The notes beneath the pieces were generated by a model. The model did no database searches. It had not been told where the DNA came from and worked only from the letters and a program-made list of their open reading frames with translations. A program made the position numbers and the translations under genes. This document shows positions 57,091-64,000 of a DNA stretch of 64,000 nt, piece by piece. Position 1 is the first letter of the stretch. Each line of letters opens with the position of its first letter. The DNA is from Datisca glomerata (lineage: Eukaryota; Streptophyta; Magnoliopsida; Cucurbitales; Datiscaceae), in the NCBI GenBank assembly GCA_003255025.1, contig QANY01000319.1, positions 1 to 64,000 on the forward strand, read 5' to 3'.

Positions 57091-57811
57091 TGTTTGAGCC
57101 CAAATTTGAAATTTGAAGTTTTTCCAACAACTTGAAGATTGAAACTTCCATAAAAGTCTTGAAGAATAAGATCTCATTTCAAAAGATGATTTCAAATTTC
57201 AAATTTCAAATCAAGATAGAGATAATGCTATCGGATCTTGTCATCAAACCAAGAAGAATCTATTTGAATGAAGACTATACGTCTATAAAAAGAGATAAAA
57301 TGGACAAAGAAGAATACCTCAATCAATCAACCTATCAATCAAATTTTTCCAAAATGCATCCCTTAGTTTTACTCTCTAGATATTTTTTCAATAATTTTTT
57401 GATATTTTTCTTTGCTTATTTTTTAGCTTCAAGTCTCTTTATTTTTCTTTTCATTCGATAAACTTAGATTTAATCCCTAACCTTGTCATTTTATTTGTCG
57501 AATATTTCAATAAAAGTTATCAATTTTCTTTTATCGCTTGCTTCATTGTCACTATTCAATCATCCAAATTTGTAGTCTTAGTAGTAGTCTAGAAACCCTA
57601 TAGGAGTTTTGTTCTCTACTCCTCAAGCATCATTTTCTTGATTAGAAGTCAGATCTCAGTAATTCAAAATTTCTCTTTAAATTCGGTTCCTTGACCGAAT
57701 TTTGGCACGCATTGGCATTAGTTTAATAGGGACGTAAGTTTGGTCCAGATCGACATCCGCGGTGAGGTGATTTTCGGCACAATACATTGGCCGAGATTTT
57801 CAAGCCAAACA
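57091..57811 (+). repeat. 5' LTR of element E (721 bp)
   Basis: Begins TGTTTGAGCC after GTTAC and ends near CAAGCCAAACA. It pairs with 61625-62333; the copies differ by many substitutions and small indels. Confidence 0.82.
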
Positions 57812-58572
57812 TATATTTTGGTACACGCAGTGGGATAAGTTTTAGGAATATTATGCCCGCTACAACATCTAAGGCTCAGAGTTTGGAATGACAAATTTCA
57901 AGAACAATGCTAGATCGCAATATGTTGAAATTTAGATTGTTCAAGTAAAAAAGGCTGCAAGGCATGTGGCTACAATAAATGAGTAATCTGAGACCATTCA
58001 TGATGGTATTCGCAAGATGCATGAAAGCTTACAAGAAGGCTTACAATCTTTCAATCAAAGTGTGGAAGCTATTCAACAAAGCCTTCAACAAAACTCTCGA
58101 GAGTTGGTCAAAGTGATTCGACAACTACGACTTCGACCAATACAACAAAAAAATGTTGACCAGTCAGTCTATTAGCCGCCGCCAACAAGGTGAAACTTTC
58201 AACCTAGGGGGCAAAATATAAAAAACAATGACTAGAAAAATAGCCATGATAGTTTTCAAAACAACGTTTTAATTTTTCCAAAAGCTAGTCTAGCGAATAA
58301 TGGTCAGTTTAAGGACTATAAAAGTTTTCCGTGTGCAAATCAACAACTGATTAAATTAAATTGTCAGGCAGGGGACACGACCTAAAGACCCAAAACCATC
58401 GGGACCTGTCGTCTATGGTACAAGGTCAACAATGTCAGGCTGCCAACTTCACCTCGTGTAGGCATTTTTGGTTTCAATCAACTCAACCCCTAAGATGGAA
58501 TGGTTCGCCTAGGGGACAACTTGAGCAATCGTGTGGCCAACAAAACATCACATCAATTTCTAAAGTAGAACA
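57812..58572 (+). pseudogene. Gag-like remnant of element E
   Basis: The plus-strand translation includes ETIHDGIRKMHESLQEGLQ, FNQSVEAIQQSLQQNSREL and VIRQLRLRPIQQ, a helical gag-type stretch, but with stops (for example near 58170). The frame at 58361-58633 runs into the nested LTR. Gag identity is inferred from position and composition. Confidence 0.55.
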
Positions 58573-60807
58573 TGCTGGTTGTCGCAGCGGAAGCGTGGAG
58601 GCGCACGCCTTTTTAAAAAATAAAAACTTTTAATAAAAATTAAATTTTTAATAAAATAAAACTTGCGCAACTCCACGATAACTAAATAAAAACTTTTATT
58701 GAAAACTCTTTTTCAATCAATCAGGATCCATTATATATTTATAAGTTAAATCTACAAGATACAAGGTTATGAATCATATACCTTTTATAGTCTATATCAA
58801 GTGTCTTTGCAAAAATCGATCGATATTCCGTTCTCACAAAATCGTTCCAACAATCAATAGACTTCGAGATCCACACCAAAATCTTCCAAGCCAATCATCA
58901 ACGCACTAGAACGTGTGTGGGCACATAGAATATTACGAGACATTTTTATCTATCTCTAGATGTTCTCAACGCACGATATCTAAAGATTTACTGAGAAAAA
59001 CTTTAGTGGGATGATTCTCTAAAAGAACGTGATAATTATTCTTTTAAAGATTTGATTAACGTTTAATCACAGAAGAAAATCTCTCTGACACCAATCATGT
59101 TCTCAATTAAACTCTTGATTAATGAACTGATGATCTAATCAACTAATTCTCTCCTCTTCTTTAACCAACTTAGGCCATTAGATAATATCTGTGTATATTC
59201 TAGATAATGGCGTATCAGATTTTTAGAGATAAACTGAAATAATATTTAATTATAAAATTACCATTTGCAGTGAGATCCACTTTAATTGTGTACAACTACA
59301 GTGCCACATGACACTATAGTGTACTGTGAGCAAGCACACTGTTGCGCACTCACTACTGTAGTGACACGTAGCACCACAGTAGTCCATGCCAATTTCTGAT
59401 ACTCTATTAGCGATTGACACTTTGATAATTACTCTGAATTAAATACTTATTTTAATCTGATAATTATCTAGATATCAATTAATTCAAAATTAACATGTTT
59501 GATTATCCCTATCAACTAACTTATCTATTATTTCACAAATAACAAATTTAGTTGATTTAAATTATTATCTAATAATAATTTAATTATCTAATTTTATAAA
59601 TTAGATATTCTGTCTCACTTATCGTTAATTAAAAAAACTTGTTAATTATATATATATATAATTTCTAAAAATTATATTTAAATATAAAAATAATTCAATT
59701 AACTATCACAGATAATTATCTCGTGATTATGTACTTGCCCCATAATCAAATTTTTTTTACAAGTCAGTCATATTCTCATGTCCTGAAATATTCACACTCT
59801 AGACAACGTAGTATAGATGTGACGTGGGGACCATAAACCTATAATCCTAAGCTTCAATAAATCAGATTATCAATTAAACTCTTTAATTAAATAATCTTAT
59901 TTATTAATTTCATTATTACTCTACTATAAATATGGAATTGTACTCTTAGAGATTATATAATGTATTTACAGAATATTCTCATGTAGTCCACTGCATAATC
60001 ATTTAATGTAATTTTGTCCTCCAATTATTGGTTCGTAAATTAAAACTGATCAAAGTTATCATTTTACCATTCTAATTATCTATTGATTTTTAAGTACTAT
60101 TAATCCACTAGTGAATGACTAATTTACAATCTTATTATAAATTTGAGCTCAATAACCATTCACTTACAGATTAACACTTAAGGGAATCGATATACGATCC
60201 GTTAGAAAAACTTAGATTCTAAATCTTGTAAAATCACGTCATCAGCCATTCACATCACTGAATCTCCAAAATAAAAGTCACTAGCCTAATTAACAAACAG
60301 ACTAAAATGAGTGAATCAAAAAATCCAGTAGACATGCGTAAGAGTTCATGACTACTCAAGATTCAGATTGATTTACATATGATCAACGAATTGATGTGTA
60401 TTTTAAATCTGTATGATAAATGGTACGTTAATAAATGTATTAATTCACATCGGTCCTGTCATATATAATCTCATTATATAAAGTACATTCACTAAGATGT
60501 TTATCCACATCAATGATCCTGATCTAGATCATATACATTCATAATGCTTAGTGAACCGTACTAGCAACCATTCATTAAAGATTTCATACTTTATCATGTT
60601 GCTGATAATTTTATTCATTATCTATGATCTTAATCATCTCGTACTAATACAAGGTCATAGTTTCATTAATGAATATGAGATTTTTAGATATTTATATAAA
60701 TTATTCAATAATAAAATTTAAAAGAACAATTATAAGAAAAATGTAATCCTCTTTAAATTTTACATCAAAATGTCGATACACATGTTTTGAAGGCATAACC
60801 TCCAACA
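58573..60807 (-). mobile_element. Solo LTR of Copia family A (2235 bp) with TSD GAACA
   Basis: Starts TGCTGGTTGTCGCAGCGG and ends AACCTCCAACA. The exact 5-bp duplication GAACA flanks it (58568-58572 and 60808-60812). No internal sequence is present, so this is a product of LTR-LTR recombination. It is the most complete family A LTR in the window and serves as reference for the others. Confidence 0.93.
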
Positions 60808-60812
60808 GAACA

Positions 60813-61586
60813 AACGATGGAGGATAGGACCAGTAGAGAATCAAGATCATCTGCTTTGAAAATGGAGATATTATATGATGATAAGATTGAGATAACACAA
60901 GAGATAGCTGTAGAGAAATTCAAGGATTTAAGCCTTGAGTTAAATTTCATTTAAGAAGAAGATATTTGTTATAAATGATCAAACAAACCAATATATGGTT
61001 CATATCGAAAGTAAAAAGATGAATATAGTTTTGGTGGATGACATAAATCTACCAAAATCATGATTCAAATATATATTAGACCAATTGACGGGATGCGAAA
61101 AATACAAAAGTTTGGCCAGACTAGAGGCCGAAGAAAAGGATTTTGACATATTCAAGGAAAATTGGTCATACTTAGATACAAATAGAAAACAAGATAAATT
61201 CAAAGTGTAACATCCACAACCACCTCCATGTTAATTGCTTAATTAAGATGCGAGTTTTAAGTATGTTGGCTAAAAATTTCACACCTTAAAAAATCTTCAA
61301 ATATGTAGAATAAGTGGCTATGCCACATTGAAAATTAAGAATGACTGTGAAGCCACATGAATTGAGATGGCCTCACGACCATTTTCATATAAATTAAAAA
61401 AAAGTTACTATGAAATTTTGGTGAAAATTGACCAATTTGAAAATGTTCAATTTTTGTCAAATTCAAATATTTATTCGGTAAATGATACTTTTTGTTAAAT
61501 CCATATTTTTTTCAAATAATATCTATTTGTTGTGTTATAACATACTCTATTAACATCGGCTACGAAACTGATATTAATAGAATATC
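60813..61586 (+). pseudogene. Internal remnant of element E after the nested LTR
   Basis: Removing the solo LTR and one GAACA copy joins the left frame to TMEDRTSRESRSSALKMEIL, then QEIAVEKFKDLSLELNF and a stop near 60953. The remainder to 61586 is non-coding. No RT, integrase or RNase H motif is seen. Confidence 0.55.
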
Positions 61587-61621
61587 GGGGGGGGGGGGGG
61601 NGGGGGGGGGGGGGGGGGGGG
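61587..61621 (+). repeat. Poly-G tract with one ambiguous base, at the polypurine tract position
   Basis: Fourteen G, one N (61601) and twenty G, followed by CAA and the 3' LTR start at 61625. A polypurine tract is expected exactly here. The true length is uncertain because of the N. Confidence 0.85.
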
Positions 61622-61624
61622 CAA

Positions 61625-62333
61625 TGTTTGAACCACAACTTGAAATTTGAAGTTTATCCAACAACTTGAAGATCTGAATTTCGCTACGATCTTGAAGGAT
61701 AAGATTTCATCTCAGAAGTGGATTTCAAATTTCAAGTTTCAAATCAAGATAGAGATAATGTTATCAGACCTTATCATCAAACCAAAAGCAATCTACCTAG
61801 ATGAAAACTCTACGTCTATAAAGGGAGATGAAGTGGACAGAGAATAAGATCTCAATCAATCAAAATTTTCTAACATGCATCCCTTAGATTTTACTCTCTA
61901 GCTCTTTTTTTCCAATAAATTTTCATTTTTTTCTCAGTTTGTTTTTAAGCTTCAAGTCTCTTTATTTTTTTTGTTATCATTCAATAAATTTAGATTTACT
62001 CCCTAGCCTTATCATTTATTTGTCACATATTTCAATAAAAGTTCTCGATTTTTTTTCTCATTTGCTTCATTATCACTATTTAATCATCCAAATTCTTAGT
62101 CTTAGTAGTAGTCTAGAACCCTAGAGGAGATTTATTCTCTACTCCTCAACATCATTTTTTTTATTAAAAGTCAGATCTCAGTAATTCATAATTTATCTTT
62201 AAATTCGGTTCCTTGATGAAATTTTGGCACGCCTGCGCATTAATTCGATTGAGACGCAAGTTTGATTAGGATTGTCATCCACGGTCTGGTGATTTTCGAC
62301 TCAATACATTGACTGAGATTTTCAAGCTAGCCA
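61625..62333 (+). repeat. 3' LTR of element E (709 bp)
   Basis: Begins TGTTTGAACC and ends GCTAGCCA, followed by GTTAC. Homologous to 57091-57811. Confidence 0.82.
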
Positions 62334-62338
62334 GTTAC

Positions 62339-63600
62339 ATATTACTCAAAGTCCTTTGGTCATTTACCTCATTCGACCGTACCGTAGGGATCCAAAGTTC
62401 TAACTCCCTAAGACCAAGATGTCATGGGGAAATCTGCTAAGTGTTGTGTGTGATCACACAAGTTTAATAGCTTGAAACTTTGATTTTGGTCGTGGACACC
62501 TTTCTAGGCGTTGATTCCCTGTTATAAAAGAAAATAATTGTTCGATGGTTATGACCTTATGATCTCCACTTTTACTTCACGTGAGCTTCTTTAGTGATCT
62601 TTATGCTTCTGCACTCATTAAGCTCCTCCATTGATCGTGTGGTTGGAAAAAAAGTTAAATTAAACATACATATTCCAGTTCAGTCGAACTTTGTCACAAA
62701 AAAGTTCAAATTTGACACTAACAAAAATTTCTTTGTTTGAAATTATGGTAATGACCACACGACTACTCCTAAGCTAAGTAAAAATTTCATATAGTAATTT
62801 TTACTCAACTTGGTGATCCTTTTGACACTGCATAGCGCATTTGGTTGACTTTTATAGTTGCGAACAAGGTTGTTACTTATAAAACTTCCCACTCTCTTAT
62901 TAACTTCATTTTGGTAATTACGTAGAAAATTTGTCACTCCTTTATTAACTTCATTCAAGTCCGCAACGTGTCATATTTCCACTTGCACACTTGTCTTCTC
63001 TTCTAGTTTTACCAACTGTGTTGCCCACATCAGCACTCTATTTGCCAATTATACCAAATTTTATTTACCATGTGTAAAGAAACTTGATTGCACTAACAAA
63101 AGCCGAACATAAGTATTCATGTAATTAAGTCGAAATACATGGGACGTAGAGGTAATTTTACTTCAAAAGTATTACCGATGTGTAGTAGCTGGCTCAAAAA
63201 GGAAAAAAGAGAAAGAAGATTCCATTGCAAGCTACCATTACTGCTCCGTTTGCAATCCATTGATTTGATGAGATTTCAAAATCATTTTGAAATTGAAATT
63301 ATTTACATTGTTTAAAAAGTATTAAATGTTTACAGAATTTTAAATAAAACGTATTTCAAATCTTATTTGCAGCCTACAAATTTTTCTCAAAAAATAGACG
63401 GGTTTAAAATCATCATTCATTTAAAAACTTAAATTACTCTTTTATCCTAATTTAAAAAATTAAAGAAAAATGAATAGGTACAACTTAAAAACATACCCAC
63501 AAATTTTTTGAACTAGTTTTCAATTGGTCCTTATTGATTTCATTTTTATTTTAAATCTATTTCATTTTATTTTAAATAATACGTCAAATTTAAGATCATT
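62339..63600. other. Intergenic DNA
   Basis: No gene or named repeat recognised in about 1.26 kb; it becomes strongly AT-rich from about 63240. Confidence 0.45.
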
Positions 63601-63619
63601 TCATTTTATTTCCTTTCAT

Positions 63620-64000
63620 ACTACGAAAGTGGTCCAAACAGACCCGAAGAGAACAGTGACCGAAATTCCAAGGCATTTCCGCAGCTATACACAACAGACA
63701 TCTTGGACTCGATTTCAACTATCCTTTCCCCCAAAATTCCTAATAAGATTTCTTTCCCTAATTTACATTTTCCCCGCCATTTGCTTCCCATTTTCTTTTC
63801 CCAATCTATCCCTCTAGGGCTGAGTCCCCTCCTTTCCATTTCTCTCTGCAACTAAAACCTTCAATTCTCTCACAGTAATTCCCTAGATTTTCACTTTTTT
63901 GTTGTTCATTCTCTCTGCCTCTTCGCAATTCATGACCTTATCTTGCCAATTCTGGACTCACCGGTTCACCAATCGATGAGCTATCCTACAGGTTATTGTT
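63620..64000 (+). other. CT-rich leader and possible first exon of a plus-strand gene (partial)
   Basis: From about 63640 the sequence turns C/T-rich, like a plant 5' UTR (CTCTCTGCAACTAAAACC; TTCATTCTCTCTGCCTCTTC). An ATG at 63976 opens MSYPT, and either an intron donor (ACAG|GTTATT) or more coding sequence follows at the edge. An upstream ATG at 63932 opens a 15-codon ORF ending TGA at 63977-63979, overlapping the 63976 ATG. The protein cannot be identified from this. Confidence 0.35.

Larger units (their letters stand above)
57091..62333 (+). mobile_element. Gypsy-like element E with LTRs and TSD GTTAC, internally reduced
   Basis: LTRs 57091-57811 and 61625-62333 share long words (TTCAAATCAAGATAGAGATA, CTTGAAGAT, CTCTACTCCTCAA, TTCGGTTCCTTGA). 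Target-site duplications GTTAC flank it at 57086-57090 and 62334-62338. After the left LTR a PBS-like TGGTACACGCAGTGGGATAA (near 57820) resembles plant Gypsy primer sites. The interior, without the nested LTR, is only ~1.6 kb with gag-like coding and no RT or integrase. It is therefore a non-autonomous or deleted element. Confidence 0.85.

Noticed and set aside
61647..61847. Plus-strand frame of 66 codons, similar to the frame at 57132-57461
   Set aside because: Similarity arises because both lie in the paired LTRs of element E; they are not a gene family.
1..64000. CRISPR array, bacterial operon or phage-like system
   Set aside because: No spaced short repeats or compact gene runs; the introns, plant families and retrotransposons show a plant nuclear genome.

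Overview
This window looks like nuclear DNA of a dicotyledonous plant. It is AT-rich, most protein-coding DNA belongs to retrotransposons, and the few host genes have plant-style introns and clear plant families (alpha-expansin, a plant F-box protein of the At5g39250 type, an UPBEAT1-like bHLH, and a WDR12 orthologue with 13 coding exons). The species cannot be read from the sequence; a cucurbit or other rosid is only a guess.

Layout. 1-7350: nested retrotransposon debris. A minus-oriented Copia (family A) ends at 2024 inside the integrase of a plus-strand Ty3/Gypsy chromovirus (to about 2915, then its 3' LTR). Retroelement-like DNA carrying a hAT-type MITE (6364-6749) follows. 7360-9580: intergenic, with a Helitron-like 3' end (about 8143) and a tRNA-Pro(AGG) gene on the minus strand (8364-8435). 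10087-14452: the WDR12 gene, apparently intact (435 codons plus stop). 15559-27810: a minus-strand Copia (family C) with a second Copia (family A) nested in it. 28027-32900: a 5'-truncated minus-strand LINE split by a solo LTR (family B). 36628-36969: UPBEAT1-like bHLH, minus strand. 40256-46063: a third Copia (family D, minus strand), split by another family B LTR in the opposite orientation. 48860-50738: F-box gene with a 5'-UTR intron. 53221-54680: alpha-expansin, minus strand, two exons. 56027-62338: Gypsy remnants, including an element bounded by TSD GTTAC and interrupted by a family A solo LTR bounded by TSD GAACA. 63620-64000: a CT-rich leader and possible first exon of a plus-strand gene leaving the window.

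The host genes are unrelated single loci (ribosome biogenesis, ubiquitin ligase substrate receptor, transcriptional regulator, wall loosening); nothing suggests a cluster or pathway. The retrotransposon layers carry the more unusual signals: two insertions dated relative to each other by target-site duplications, an inverted domain inside Copia C, a deletion that removed a primer binding site, and a homopolymer-G tract where a polypurine tract belongs. I found no convincing new biological system.
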